Assembly (NCBI GenBank): GCA_044442745.1
Contig: JBISJS010000001.1
Span: forward strand, 124,001-188,000
Origin: Makana argininalis_A
GTDB taxonomy: Bacteria > Pseudomonadota > Gammaproteobacteria > Enterobacterales > Enterobacteriaceae
Length of the DNA: 64,000 nt
Direction: 5' to 3'
The translations under genes and the position numbers were made by a program. Every line of letters begins with the position of its first letter. Positions within the stretch are counted from its first letter, which is position 1. Below are positions 29,156 to 38,812 of this stretch, piece by piece. Under the pieces are notes generated by a model. That model was not told the origin of the DNA and made no database searches. It saw only the letters and a program-made list of their open reading frames with translations.

Positions 29156-30493
29156 TTAATTTTTTATAAAACAACTTTTCTTAGTTGATCTTTTTTTTTG
29201 TTCATTCATTTTAGTATTAAAAATATTTTCATCAATATTTATTTTTTTTGTTTTACATACATCTTTTATTAAATCTATTGGTACTCCATAAGTATCATAA
29301 AGTTTAAATAAAGTATTACCATCTAATATATTAGATTTAATGTGACTTATTTCTTTATTTAATAATTTTAATCCTTTACTAATAGTTTTTTCAAATTTTT
29401 TTTCTTCTGATAAGATAATATCTTTAATTTTATTTTTATTAGAAATAATTTTAATAGATTTAATTTTCATGATATAAATCAAATGTGATATTATTTTATA
29501 TAAAAATGGTTTTTCACTTCCTAAAATTTTACCATGTCTTATGGCTCTTCTAATTATACGTCTAAGAACATACCCCTGTCCTTCATTAGAAGGAATCAAA
29601 CCATCATTTATTAAAAAAAAACAGGATCTAATATGATCTGATATCACAAGTAAAGATTTATTATTAATATTTTTAATATTTAAAATTTTAGCAATAGATG
29701 ATATAAGTTTGTTAAAAATATCAATTTTGAAATTAGAATCAACATTCTGTAATACAGAAGAAATTCTTTCAAGACCCATACCTGTATCAATATATGGTTT
29801 ATCTAATTTTATTAAATCTCCATTATGATTTTTATAAAATTGTATAAAAACTAAATTCCATATTTCTATATATCTATTACCTGTTTTGTTTTTATTTCCA
29901 GGTTTATTTCCATAAATATTTTTGCCTCTATCATAAAATATTTCCGAACATGGTCCACATGGACCTGTTTTGCCCATTTGCCAAAAATTATCAGAAATAT
30001 TTTTACCTATATTATTATCTTTTATGGCTATTATATTGTTTTTTGGTAATTTTATTTCATTTAACCATATTTTATATGTTTCATAATCTTTATAATAATA
30101 AGTAACTAACAGTTTATTTTTAGGTATATTAAACCAATTAAAATCTGTTAATAATTCCCATGCAAATAAAATTGCTTCTTTCTTGAAATAATCATTAAAA
30201 CTAAAATTACCAAGCATTTCAAAAAAAGTATGATGATGAGATGTATAACCTACATTTTCAAGATCATTATGTTTTCCACCAGCTCTAACACAATTCTGAG
30301 ATGTTGCAACTCTTTTATACGGAAAATTGTTAGAATTTAAAAAAATATTTTTAAATTGATTCATTCCTGAATTTGTAAACATAATGGATTTATCATTATT
30401 TATTAAAAGCGAACTTCCTTTAATTATTTTATGATTTTTAATCTTAAAAAAATTAATAAATTTTTTACGTATGTTGTAACTACTATTTATCAT
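29156..30493 (-). CDS. alaS: Alanyl-tRNA synthetase, C-terminally truncated
   Basis: Class II synthetase that charges tRNA-Ala. The N-terminal catalytic domain is complete: 'MFTNSGMNQFKNIFL', 'RVATSQNCVRAGGKHNDLENVG' (motif 1-2 region), 'TGPCGPCSEIFYDRG', 'YIDTGMGLERI' and the tRNA-recognition part 'RRIIRRAIRHGKILG', ending after 'EQKKRSTKKS'. At 445 residues it is only half of the 876-residue E. coli protein: the editing domain (with its zinc-binding H-x3-H and C-x3-H residues) and the C-Ala domain are missing. E. coli fragments of about 460 residues are known to charge tRNA-Ala, so it is probably functional, but without its own proofreading. Gene order recA-alaS-serV is as in E. coli, minus recX and csrA. 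Confidence 0.93.
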   Translation of the reverse strand: MINSSYNIRKKFINFFKIKNHKIIKGSSLLINNDKSIMFTNSGMNQFKNIFLNSNNFPYKRVATSQNCVRAGGKHNDLENVGYTSHHHTFFEMLGNFSFNDYFKKEAILFAWELLTDFNWFNIPKNKLLVTYYYKDYETYKIWLNEIKLPKNNIIAIKDNNIGKNISDNFWQMGKTGPCGPCSEIFYDRGKNIYGNKPGNKNKTGNRYIEIWNLVFIQFYKNHNGDLIKLDKPYIDTGMGLERISSVLQNVDSNFKIDIFNKLISSIAKILNIKNINNKSLLVISDHIRSCFFLINDGLIPSNEGQGYVLRRIIRRAIRHGKILGSEKPFLYKIISHLIYIMKIKSIKIISNKNKIKDIILSEEKKFEKTISKGLKLLNKEISHIKSNILDGNTLFKLYDTYGVPIDLIKDVCKTKKINIDENIFNTKMNEQKKRSTKKSCFIKN

Positions 30494-30687
30494 ATATTTC
30501 TCATTTATAAATAATTTTATATAATTTAATTTATTAAATATAATTAATTATTATAAATAAATTTTTAAATATAATTAAAGATTGATATCTCAACATATTT
30601 AAATAAATAATTATTAATTATTAATTAATAAAATTATAATAAATATTAATTTTTTAAAATATTAAATATTAATATATATAATAAAAA

Positions 30688-31683
30688 TTATTTTTTAAAA
30701 ATCTTTTTTCTTATTTTATTATATATTTTTTTATAAATTTCTGGTTTGGTTTGTAAAAATTTTTGAACATTAAATTTACCTTGTCCTATTTTTATACCAT
30801 TATAACTATACCAAGATCCAGATCTTTCAATTAAATTATAATTTAAACTAATATTAATAAGTTCATTAATAACATTGATACCCTTTCCGTATATAATTTG
30901 AAATTCTGCTTGTTTAAAAGGTACTGATATTTTATTTTTAATTACTTTAACCCTAGTATTATTGCCAATTATTACATCACCTTCTTTTATATATCCTGTG
31001 CGTCTTATATCTAATCTGACTGATGAATAAAATTTAAGTGCATTGCCTCCTGTAGTTGTTTCTGGATTACCATATGTTATACCTATTTTCATACGTATTT
31101 GATTTATAAAAATTAAAAGAGTATTAGAATTTTTTAAATTTCCAGATAATTTTCTCATAGCTTGGCTCATCATTCTAGCAGTTAAACCCATATGTGAATC
31201 TCCTATTTCTCCATCAATTTCTGCTTTTGGTGTAAGAGCTGCTACAGAATCTACAATTATTAAATCAACTACACCAGATTTTGTTAATGAATCACAAATT
31301 TCTAAAGCTTGTTCTCCATTATCAGGTTGAGAACAAAGAAGATTATCAATATCAACACCAACTTGTTTAGCATATATTGGATCTAAAGCATGTTCCGCAT
31401 CTATAAAAGCGCAAATTTTATTTTTTTTTTGAAATGTTGATATAATTTGTAATGTTAAAGTTGTTTTACCAGAAGATTCTGGTCCATATATTTCAACAAT
31501 TCTACCTAAAGGTAATCCACCTGATCCTAATGCAATGTCTAAAGAAAGAGATCCTGTTGAAATTGTTTCAATATCCATAGAACGATCTTCTCCTAATCTC
31601 ATTATTGAACCTTTTCCAAATTGTTTTTCAATTTGATTTAATACATTTTTTAAATATTTTTTTTTCTTATTATCTATAATCAT
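30688..31683 (-). CDS. recA: Recombinase RecA
   Basis: ATP-dependent strand-exchange protein for homologous recombination and SOS induction. Walker A 'GPESSGKTT' starts at residue 67; 'VDLIIVDSVAALTPKAEIDGEIGDSHMGLTARMMSQAMRKL' carries Walker B and loop L1, and 'NQIRMKIGITYGNPETTTGGNALKFYSSVRLDIRR' loop L2. At 331 residues it lacks about 20 residues of the acidic C-terminal tail of E. coli RecA (353). Retention is notable because several reduced symbionts such as Buchnera have lost recA. The downstream recX is absent. Confidence 0.98.
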   Translation of the reverse strand: MIIDNKKKKYLKNVLNQIEKQFGKGSIMRLGEDRSMDIETISTGSLSLDIALGSGGLPLGRIVEIYGPESSGKTTLTLQIISTFQKKNKICAFIDAEHALDPIYAKQVGVDIDNLLCSQPDNGEQALEICDSLTKSGVVDLIIVDSVAALTPKAEIDGEIGDSHMGLTARMMSQAMRKLSGNLKNSNTLLIFINQIRMKIGITYGNPETTTGGNALKFYSSVRLDIRRTGYIKEGDVIIGNNTRVKVIKNKISVPFKQAEFQIIYGKGINVINELINISLNYNLIERSGSWYSYNGIKIGQGKFNVQKFLQTKPEIYKKIYNKIRKKIFKK

Positions 31684-31927
31684 GATTTAATTCCTATTAA
31701 TTATTTAATTATATTAATAATATATAAATTATATTTAATTTAATATTAATGATTTAATAATATATTTTATAAAAGATATTTTATTTTATAATTTAAAAAT
31801 AGAATTAAATTCCAATTATATATATAATAATATAAAATTTATATTGTTAATATTAATAAATTTATTTATATATTTATTTATAAATTTAATTTTATTTTTT
31901 TAAATATTTACATATTACAGGAATTTT

Positions 31928-32182
31928 ATGGTAAAAATTCGTTTAACTAAAATTGGATCTAAAAAAAATATATTTTACAAAATAATAGCAACAGATTCAA
32001 GAAACCCTAGAGATGGAAAATTTATTGAACGTTTAGGTTTTTTTAATCCAAAAAATCAAAATAATAAAAAAAATTTTTATTTTAATTTAAATCGTATCAA
32101 TTATTGGATTAATATAGGTGCAATTGTTTCTAAAAGAGTTTCTTATATTTTAAAAAAAAATAATACTAATATTGGTATTTAA
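31928..32182 (+). CDS. rpsP: 30S ribosomal protein S16
   Basis: Small-subunit assembly protein. 'MVKIRLTKIGSKKNIFYKIIATDSRNPRDGKFIERLGFFNP' is the diagnostic N-terminal block, and 'RINYWINIGAIVSKRVSYILKK' the C-terminal one. The 84 residues compare with 82 in E. coli. An AGGA site precedes the ATG. In E. coli it heads rpsP-rimM-trmD-rplS; here rimM and trmD are gone and only a 203-base gap with a large hairpin remains before rplS. Confidence 0.97.
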   Translation: MVKIRLTKIGSKKNIFYKIIATDSRNPRDGKFIERLGFFNPKNQNNKKNFYFNLNRINYWINIGAIVSKRVSYILKKNNTNIGI

Positions 32183-32197
32183 TAAAAAAATTAATTT

Positions 32198-32266
32198 AAA
32201 ATAATTAAAATTAATATAAATATTAAAATATATAATTTAAATATTTATATTAATTTTAATTATTTT
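32198..32266. repeat. 27-bp-arm inverted repeat between rpsP and rplS
   Basis: Perfect 27-base arms (32198-32224 and 32240-32266) with a 15-base interval that has four further pairs. All A/T. It occupies the place of the deleted rimM-trmD genes between two co-oriented ribosomal protein genes. It may end rpsP transcription or be a deletion scar. Confidence 0.85.
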
Positions 32267-32385
32267 TAAAAATTTTATAAAAAATAATTAAATAAATAGT
32301 GTTTAATTAAAAATGAATTAAATTGTATATATATTAAATATTAAACATTATTTTTTAAAAAAAATTAAATAGGTAATTATTAAAA

Positions 32386-32733
32386 ATGAATAATATAATT
32401 AATATAGTTGAAAATAAATATATTGATAAAAAAATACCTTTATTTAAAACAGGAGATTATATAGAAGTAAAAATATTTATTACAGAAAATAATAAAAAAC
32501 GTATTCAAAATTTTGAAGGTATTGTTATTGCTTTACGAAATAGAGGTATAAATTCTTCATTTACTGTACGTAAAATATCTAATGGTGAGGGTGTTGAAAG
32601 AGTTTTTGAAAGATATTCGAATATTATTAAAAAAATAACTATTAAAAAACATGGTATTGTTAATAAATCTAAACTTTATTATATAAGACATCGTAAAGGA
32701 AAATCATCAAGAATTAAGACAAGGCTAAAATAA
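32386..32733 (+). CDS. rplS: 50S ribosomal protein L19
   Basis: Large-subunit protein at the 30S-50S interface. The 115 residues equal the E. coli length; 'FKTGDYIEVKIFITENNKKRIQNFEGIVIALRNRGINSSFTVRKISNGEGVERVF' and 'KLYYIRHRKGKSSRIK' are typical. Last remnant of the rpsP-rimM-trmD-rplS operon. AGGT site before the ATG. It is followed by a hairpin shared with convergent gpmA. Confidence 0.98.
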   Translation: MNNIINIVENKYIDKKIPLFKTGDYIEVKIFITENNKKRIQNFEGIVIALRNRGINSSFTVRKISNGEGVERVFERYSNIIKKITIKKHGIVNKSKLYYIRHRKGKSSRIKTRLK

Positions 32734-32745
32734 TATAATTATTTT

Positions 32746-32807
32746 AATTTAACTTCTAAAGATTAAAATAATTTAATAAATAAATTAAAATGATTAGAAG
32801 TTAAATT
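32746..32807. terminator. Bidirectional hairpin between rplS and gpmA
   Basis: Fourteen-base perfect arms (32746-32759 and 32794-32807) containing 'aacttctaa/ttagaagtt', around a 34-base interval that can itself fold through a seven-base stem. Placed between two convergent genes, with T-rich flanks on each side. Confidence 0.6.
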
Positions 32808-32810
32808 TTT

Positions 32811-33503
32811 TTAAATATAATAATTTCTAATAGATTTGATATTAATATCAAATTCATAAATTAGAGGTTTGGCTGTTGGTATATTTAATTTTAAAATATT
32901 TTCTTCACTTAAATTATCAATTATTTTAATTAAAGCTCTAATTGAATTACCATGGGCCACAATTATAAGTTTTGAACCATTTTTTATTTTTGGTAAAATT
33001 TCTTTTTTCCAATAAGGATTAATTCTTTTGATAGTCAATAATAAACTTTCAGATAGAGGTATTTTTTTTATGTCTAAATTCGAATATCTATTATCGTTTC
33101 CTGGAAAGTTTTTATCATCTATATCTATTTTAGGCGGTAAATCGTTAACCCCGCGACGCCATTTTTGTACTTGTTGTTTTCCATATTTTTTAATAGCTAA
33201 ATCTTTGTTCATTCCTTGTAAATATCCATAATGTCTTTCATTTAAACGCCAAGATTTTTTAACAGGTATCCATGTTATATTTAATTTATATAATAAAATC
33301 CATAAAGTGTGTATAGCTCTAGTTAACATTGATGTATATGCTACATCAAATATAAATTTATTTTTTTTTAAGATTTTTGCTGTTTTTTTGGCTTCCTTTT
33401 TACCATTGTTAGATAAATCTATATCGGTCCATCCAGTAAATTTATTTTCTTTATTCCATAAACTTTCACCATGTCTTATCAAGACAAGTTTATTGAAAAC
33501 CAT
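32811..33503 (-). CDS. gpmA: 2,3-bisphosphoglycerate-dependent phosphoglycerate mutase
   Basis: Converts 3-phosphoglycerate to 2-phosphoglycerate in glycolysis through a phosphohistidine. The phosphorylated His11 is in 'LVLIRHGESLWN', followed by 'FTGWTDIDLSNNG', 'RLNERHYGYLQGMNK' and the second active-site histidine in 'LIIVAHGNSIRAL'. The 230 residues compare with 250 in E. coli; the C-terminal tail is shorter. Monocistronic, divergent from asnS and convergent with rplS. Frames on the plus strand inside it are shadows. Confidence 0.97.
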   Translation of the reverse strand: MVFNKLVLIRHGESLWNKENKFTGWTDIDLSNNGKKEAKKTAKILKKNKFIFDVAYTSMLTRAIHTLWILLYKLNITWIPVKKSWRLNERHYGYLQGMNKDLAIKKYGKQQVQKWRRGVNDLPPKIDIDDKNFPGNDNRYSNLDIKKIPLSESLLLTIKRINPYWKKEILPKIKNGSKLIIVAHGNSIRALIKIIDNLSEENILKLNIPTAKPLIYEFDINIKSIRNYYI

Positions 33504-33641
33504 TTTAAAACCTATAAATTTAATAAAAATTAAATTTTAATAAAATATTTTAAATATAATAATTATATTATTAATTATTTATTTTTATATATATAAAGTG
33601 TAATATAAATACATAATTTATATTAATTAAGAGATAACAAT

Positions 33642-35045
33642 ATGAAAAATGTTTATATTGTAGATTTAATTAAAGGTGTAATACCAATAAATAAAAAAAT
33701 AAATGTAAAAGGATGGGTTAGAAACAGAAGAGATTCAAAATTAGGAATATCTTTTATAAATCTTTATGATGGATCATGTTTTTCTTCTATTCAAATTATA
33801 GTTAAAAAAAAAATAATAAATTATAAAAATATTGTTTTAAAATTAACATCAGGATGTTCTATTTCTGTTAAAGGAACTTTTGTAAAGTCATTAGGAATGC
33901 ATCAAAAATATGAAATTATTGCTGATTCAATTGATTTAATAGGATGGGTAAAAAATGCTTATAATTATCCAATATCTTCTAAACGACATAGTTTAGAGTA
34001 TCTTAGAGAAGTATTACATCTTAGACCAAGAACAAATTTAATAGGTGCTGTAACACGAATAAGACATAGTGCTGCAAAAGCAATACATAAATTTATGGAT
34101 ATAAATGGTTTTTTTTGGTTAGCTTCTCCATTAATAACATCTTATAATACTGAATTATCTTGTAAAAGATTTAGAGTTTCAACACTAAATTTGAATAATA
34201 TTATTATAAATAAAAAAAAAAAAAAAATAGATTATATTAATGATTTTTTTTCTAAAGAATCATTTTTAACAGTTTCTGGTCAATTAAATTGTGAAAGTTA
34301 TGCTTGTTGTTTATCAAAAATGTATACATTTGGTCCTGTTTTTAGAGCTGAAAATTCTAATACTAATAGACATCTTGCTGAATTTTGGATGATTGAACCT
34401 GAAGTTGCATTTTATACATTAAATGATATAATATTATTATCCATAAATATGATTAAATATATAATAAATTCAATAATAAATGAAAGAAAAGAAGATATTA
34501 TTTTTTTAAAAACAAAAATAGATAACAAAATATCAATAAGATTAAAAAAAATATTACAATTAGATTTTTTACAAATTAAATATAATGAAATAATAAAAAT
34601 TTTAGAAAAAAATAATTATAATTTTAAAAATAAAATTTTTTATGGTAAAGATTTATCTTTTGAACATGAAAAATATTTAACAGAAATTTATTTTAAATCA
34701 CCGATTATAATAATAGATTATCCAAAATATATAAAAGCTTTTTATATGAGAATTAATAAGGATAACAAAACTGTTGCTGCAATGGATTTTTTAGTTCCTA
34801 AAATTGGTGAAATTATTGGCGGATCTCAACGTGAAGAACGTTTAAAAAAATTAGATATTAGATTTAAAGAAATGAATATTAATAAAAAAGAATACGATTG
34901 GTATCGTGATTTAAGAATTTATGGTACTGTACCTCATTCGGGTTTTGGATTGGGTTTTGAAAGATTAATTATGTATATTACAGGTTTAAAAAATATTCGT
35001 GATGTAATGCCTTTTCCTAGAGTTCCAAAAAATTCTAATTTTTAA
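33642..35045 (+). CDS. asnS: Asparaginyl-tRNA synthetase
   Basis: Class IIb synthetase that charges tRNA-Asn. N-terminal OB fold ('KINVKGWVRNRRDSKLGISFINLYDGSCF'), motif 2 'FGPVFRAENSNTNRHLAEFWMIEPE' and motif 3 'GFGLGFERLIMYITGLKNIRDVMPFPR' are intact. The 467 residues compare with 466 in E. coli. Inside the gene, at 34212-34226, an uninterrupted run of 15 A encodes consecutive lysines after 'NIIIN'; transcript slippage there would shift the frame. GAGAT site before the ATG. The gene stands upstream of glyQS on the same strand. Confidence 0.97.
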   Translation: MKNVYIVDLIKGVIPINKKINVKGWVRNRRDSKLGISFINLYDGSCFSSIQIIVKKKIINYKNIVLKLTSGCSISVKGTFVKSLGMHQKYEIIADSIDLIGWVKNAYNYPISSKRHSLEYLREVLHLRPRTNLIGAVTRIRHSAAKAIHKFMDINGFFWLASPLITSYNTELSCKRFRVSTLNLNNIIINKKKKKIDYINDFFSKESFLTVSGQLNCESYACCLSKMYTFGPVFRAENSNTNRHLAEFWMIEPEVAFYTLNDIILLSINMIKYIINSIINERKEDIIFLKTKIDNKISIRLKKILQLDFLQIKYNEIIKILEKNNYNFKNKIFYGKDLSFEHEKYLTEIYFKSPIIIIDYPKYIKAFYMRINKDNKTVAAMDFLVPKIGEIIGGSQREERLKKLDIRFKEMNINKKEYDWYRDLRIYGTVPHSGFGLGFERLIMYITGLKNIRDVMPFPRVPKNSNF

Positions 35046-35147
35046 AAAATTAAAATAAAATATAAAATTAATTAATAAATATTAATTTAAATAAATTAAA
35101 AAAATTAATATTTTTAATATTTAATTAACTTATTAATATTAATATAT

Positions 35148-36056
35148 ATGAAAGCATATAATACAAAAACATTTCAAGGTTTAATATTATCTCTTCAAAA
35201 TTTTTGGATTAATCACGGTTGTATTTTAATTCAACCAATAGATATTGAAGTTGGCGCTGGTACATCTCATCCTATAACATATCTTAGAGCAATTGGTCCT
35301 GAACCAATTTCAGCAATTTATATACAGTCTACAAGAAGACCATGTGATGGAAGATATGGTAAAAATCCAAATAGATTAAATCATTATTTTCAATTACAAG
35401 TAATTATTAAACCTTCGTTAAATAATATAAAAGATATATATTTAGAATCATTATTGAATGTGGGTTTAAATTTAAATATTAATGATTTAAGATTTATAGA
35501 AGATAATTGGGAAAACCCAACATTAGGATCTTGGGGTATTGGATGGGAAGTTTTATTAAATGGTATAGAAATTACTCAATTTACATATTTTCAACAAGTA
35601 GGAGGTTTAGAATGTAATCCTGTATTAGTAGAAATTACTTATGGACTTGAGAGATTGTCAATGAATATACAAAATGTTAATAATGTTTATAAATTAATAT
35701 GGAATTATGGACTAGAAGGAACTATTACCTATGGTGACTTATTTTATCAAAATGAAATAGAAATGTCAAAATATAATTTTGAATATTCAAATATAAATTT
35801 TATATTAAATAATTTTAAAAAATATAAAATAGAATCAGAAAAACTGATTAATAAAAAAACACCTCTTCCGATTCCAGCATATGAGCTTGCATTAAAAGCA
35901 ATTCATAATTTCAATTTATTAGATGCTAGAAATATACTATCTGTAGATGAACGTAAAAGATATATTTTAGAAATAAGAAATTTAACTAAATCTATTGCTA
36001 AATCTTATTTTTTTTTAAGAAAATCATTAAATTTTCCTATATATAATAATAAATAA
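35148..36056 (+). CDS. glyQ: Glycyl-tRNA synthetase alpha subunit
   Basis: Catalytic subunit of the bacterial alpha2-beta2 glycyl-tRNA synthetase. 'FQGLILSLQNFWINHGCILIQPIDIEVGAGTSHPITYLRAIGPEP', 'YIQSTRRPCDGRYGKNPNRLNHYFQLQVIIKP' and 'WEVLLNGIEITQFTYFQQVGG' are the family blocks. The 302 residues compare with 303 in E. coli. Start at the ATG aligned with the family, where no good ribosome site is visible. glyS follows after 15 bases; the pair is an operon. Confidence 0.97.
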   Translation: MKAYNTKTFQGLILSLQNFWINHGCILIQPIDIEVGAGTSHPITYLRAIGPEPISAIYIQSTRRPCDGRYGKNPNRLNHYFQLQVIIKPSLNNIKDIYLESLLNVGLNLNINDLRFIEDNWENPTLGSWGIGWEVLLNGIEITQFTYFQQVGGLECNPVLVEITYGLERLSMNIQNVNNVYKLIWNYGLEGTITYGDLFYQNEIEMSKYNFEYSNINFILNNFKKYKIESEKLINKKTPLPIPAYELALKAIHNFNLLDARNILSVDERKRYILEIRNLTKSIAKSYFFLRKSLNFPIYNNK

Positions 36057-36071
36057 TATAAATTTAAAAAA

Positions 36072-38144
36072 ATGAATAATCATACTTTTTTATTTGAAAT
36101 AGGTACAGAGGAATTACCTCATAAAAAAAATAAATATTTATATAAAAATTTTATTTTATACATTAAAAATGAATTTATTAAAAATTTAATTTTATTTAAT
36201 AAAATTAAATTTTTAATAACACCATGTAGACTTTCAATACTAATAAATGGATTAAGTTATAAACAATCTAATTTTAATATTAAAAATAAAGGCCCATATA
36301 TTAATAAAAAAAATAATAAATTTAATTTTAACTCTAAAATATCTAAAAAATGGGCAAAAAAAATAGGAATTAATATTAAAGAATCATCAAAAATTTTTAA
36401 TAATTATGGTAAATGGTTTTTTTATCAATCATTTTTTCAAGGAAAAAATATAAGTAAATTACTTTATAATATTATAAAAAAATCAATAGAAAATATGATT
36501 TTTTTAAAAATTATGAGATGGAATATTAATAATAAAATTAAATTTATTAGACCAGTTCGTACGATTACTATCATGTTAGACGATATAGTAATATATGGAA
36601 AAATTTTAGGGATATATTCAAATCGTATAATATACGGACATAAAATTATTGGTAGTAAAATAATTTTTATTAAACATGCAGAACAATATAAAAATATATT
36701 ATTTTATAAAGGATATGTAATAGTTAATTTTAATCAAAGAAAAAAATTTATTTTAAAAGAAATAAAAAATATCGCTAAAAATTTAAAATATAAAATATAC
36801 ATCAATAAAACCGTTATAGAAGAAATTACTTTTTTGGTAGAATGGCCTGTAATTTTAATATCTAAATTTAAAAAAAAATTCTTATCTATTCCATATGAAA
36901 TACTAATTTTTATAATTAAATCTTATAATAAATATATTTCAATTCATAGTTTTAATGGTTACTTATTAAATTTTTTTATATTTGTTGCAAATATTGTATC
37001 AAATTACAATATAAAAATTATATTAGATATTGCAAAATTAATTAATTCTAAATTATCAGATGTCAATTTTTTTTTAAAAATTGATAATAAAAAAAAATTA
37101 AAAGATAGACTAAAAGATTTAAGTTCAATTTTATTACAAAATAAGCTTGGTACATTAAAAGAAAAAAGTTATAGAATTAAAAAAATATCATCATGGATAG
37201 CAACAAAAATAGGTGCAAATATTAAACAATCTGAAAGAGCCGGATTATTATCTAAATGTGATTTAGCTACTAAAATGGTATTTGAGTTTAATGATATGCA
37301 GGGAATAATAGGAATGCATTATGCTAAAAATAATCATGAACAAGAAATAATATGTATTGCTTTAAAAGAACAATATTATCCCCGTTTTTCAAAAGATAAA
37401 ATTCCAAATAATTTAGTATCTTGTGCTGTATCCATAGCAGATAAAATTGATAATATAATAGGTTGTTTTGCAATTAACGAAATTCCTAATGGTAATAAAG
37501 ATCCTTTTTATATTAGAAGATCTGTATTAGGTATATTAAGAATAATAATAGAAAAAAATTTAAATATTAATATAAATTCATTAGCACATAAATCAGCTTA
37601 TTTTTATAAAAAAAAAATATTTAATTCAAAAAAAATTGTATTAGATGTTATTAATTTTATTATTTTAAGATTGATAATTTTTTATACTCAAAAAGGATAT
37701 CAAAAAAAAATAATTAAATCTTTAATAAAAAGCAAAAAATATATTAAAGATTTTAATATTAGATTAAAAATAATTAATAAATTATATAATTTAAGAAAAT
37801 TTAAATGTTTAATTAAAATAAATAAAAGAATATGTAATATTTTATCTAAATATTTGAATTATGCAAACATTTATATTAATAAAGCTTTATTCATTGATCC
37901 AAATGAAATAAATTTATTATATGATTTATTATATTTAATTAAAAAAATAAAATTCATGATTAATAAAAGACATTATTATAATTCTATAATAGAAATGATT
38001 AAAATTAGAAAATCAATTAATATTTTCTTTAACAATGTAATTGTTATTTCCATTAATCATAATTTATGTTTTAATAGAATAAATTTATTATATAATATAT
38101 ATAATATAATGTTAGAAATATATGATTTTTCTCAAATATATTAA
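36072..38144 (+). CDS. glyS: Glycyl-tRNA synthetase beta subunit
   Basis: Partner of GlyQ that recognises tRNA-Gly. The conserved N-terminus 'HTFLFEIGTEELPHKKN' and the 'MRWNINNKIKFIRPVRTITIMLDD' and 'KLGTLKEKSYRIKKISSWIA' blocks, and the HD-like segment 'RAGLLSKCDLATKMVFEFNDMQGIIGMHYA' followed by 'NKDPFYIRRSVLGILRII', are seen. The 690 residues equal the E. coli length (689). The C-terminal 200 residues are strongly degraded toward lysine, asparagine and isoleucine but the frame is intact. Directly follows glyQ. Confidence 0.96.
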   Translation: MNNHTFLFEIGTEELPHKKNKYLYKNFILYIKNEFIKNLILFNKIKFLITPCRLSILINGLSYKQSNFNIKNKGPYINKKNNKFNFNSKISKKWAKKIGINIKESSKIFNNYGKWFFYQSFFQGKNISKLLYNIIKKSIENMIFLKIMRWNINNKIKFIRPVRTITIMLDDIVIYGKILGIYSNRIIYGHKIIGSKIIFIKHAEQYKNILFYKGYVIVNFNQRKKFILKEIKNIAKNLKYKIYINKTVIEEITFLVEWPVILISKFKKKFLSIPYEILIFIIKSYNKYISIHSFNGYLLNFFIFVANIVSNYNIKIILDIAKLINSKLSDVNFFLKIDNKKKLKDRLKDLSSILLQNKLGTLKEKSYRIKKISSWIATKIGANIKQSERAGLLSKCDLATKMVFEFNDMQGIIGMHYAKNNHEQEIICIALKEQYYPRFSKDKIPNNLVSCAVSIADKIDNIIGCFAINEIPNGNKDPFYIRRSVLGILRIIIEKNLNININSLAHKSAYFYKKKIFNSKKIVLDVINFIILRLIIFYTQKGYQKKIIKSLIKSKKYIKDFNIRLKIINKLYNLRKFKCLIKINKRICNILSKYLNYANIYINKALFIDPNEINLLYDLLYLIKKIKFMINKRHYYNSIIEMIKIRKSINIFFNNVIVISINHNLCFNRINLLYNIYNIMLEIYDFSQIY

Positions 38145-38205
38145 ATATTAATGCAAATTTATTGTAAATAAATTTGAAAATTTTCAATATTGAAACATAA
38201 TTTAT

Positions 38206-38670
38206 ATGAAGAAATTAATTTTAAATATTCAAATATCTTGTAGTAAAAAAGGATGGATTCCTAGTAAAAATATTTTTTTAAATTGGGTTAAATCTGATTT
38301 AATCATTATTAAAAAATTATCAAAAATTACAATACGTATTGTAGATAAAGAAGAAAGTAGAATTTTAAATTTTAATTTCAGAGGTAAAAATATACCGACT
38401 AATATTATTTCTTTTCCATTTGAACCACCTAAAAATTTTAAAACTATATTTATAGGTGATTTAATAATATGTAAACAATTAATATATTTAGAATCTAAAA
38501 AACAAAAAAAAAATTTAAAATCATATTGGGCACATATATTTATTCATGGTTTACTTCACCTTTTAGGATATAATCATTTAATATACAAAAAAGCTGTTGA
38601 TATGCAAGATTTAGAATCTAAAATTATGACAAATATTGGGTATAGTGATCCTTATTTATATAATTCATGA
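38206..38670 (+). CDS. ybeY: Endoribonuclease YbeY
   Basis: Zinc-dependent endoribonuclease required for 16S rRNA 3'-end maturation and 70S quality control. The metal-binding motif H-G-L-L-H-L-L-G-Y-N-H is complete ('HIFIHGLLHLLGYNH', near residues 110-124), preceded by 'IRIVDKEESRILNFNFRGKNIPTNIISFPFE' and 'FIGDLIIC'. The 154 residues are the usual family length (155 in E. coli). ybeZ and the phoH-like neighbours of E. coli are absent; it stands between glyS and rpsA. Confidence 0.95.
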   Translation: MKKLILNIQISCSKKGWIPSKNIFLNWVKSDLIIIKKLSKITIRIVDKEESRILNFNFRGKNIPTNIISFPFEPPKNFKTIFIGDLIICKQLIYLESKKQKKNLKSYWAHIFIHGLLHLLGYNHLIYKKAVDMQDLESKIMTNIGYSDPYLYNS

Positions 38671-38756
38671 TCATATCTTAAATATTAATATTATTTAAAT
38701 TTAAATAAACATTTATATATTTAATTTTTTAAAAAAAATTTAAATATTTTATTAAC

Positions 38757-38790
38757 TAATAAATAATATTTTTAAAAATATTATTTATTA
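38757..38790. repeat. Perfect 34-bp palindrome before rpsA
   Basis: Two 17-base arms (38757-38773 and 38774-38790) that are exact reverse complements with no spacer, ending 22 bases upstream of the rpsA start. All A/T. It may be an end for ybeY or part of the rpsA leader. Confidence 0.85.
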
Positions 38791-38812
38791 ATAAATTATA
38801 AAGAAAAAAAAT

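Noticed and set aside
33028..33231. Plus-strand frame inside gpmA (and similar frames inside valS, groL, dnaE, gyrA, grpE)
   Set aside because: Antisense shadows of well-conserved genes, with no ribosome sites or family similarity.
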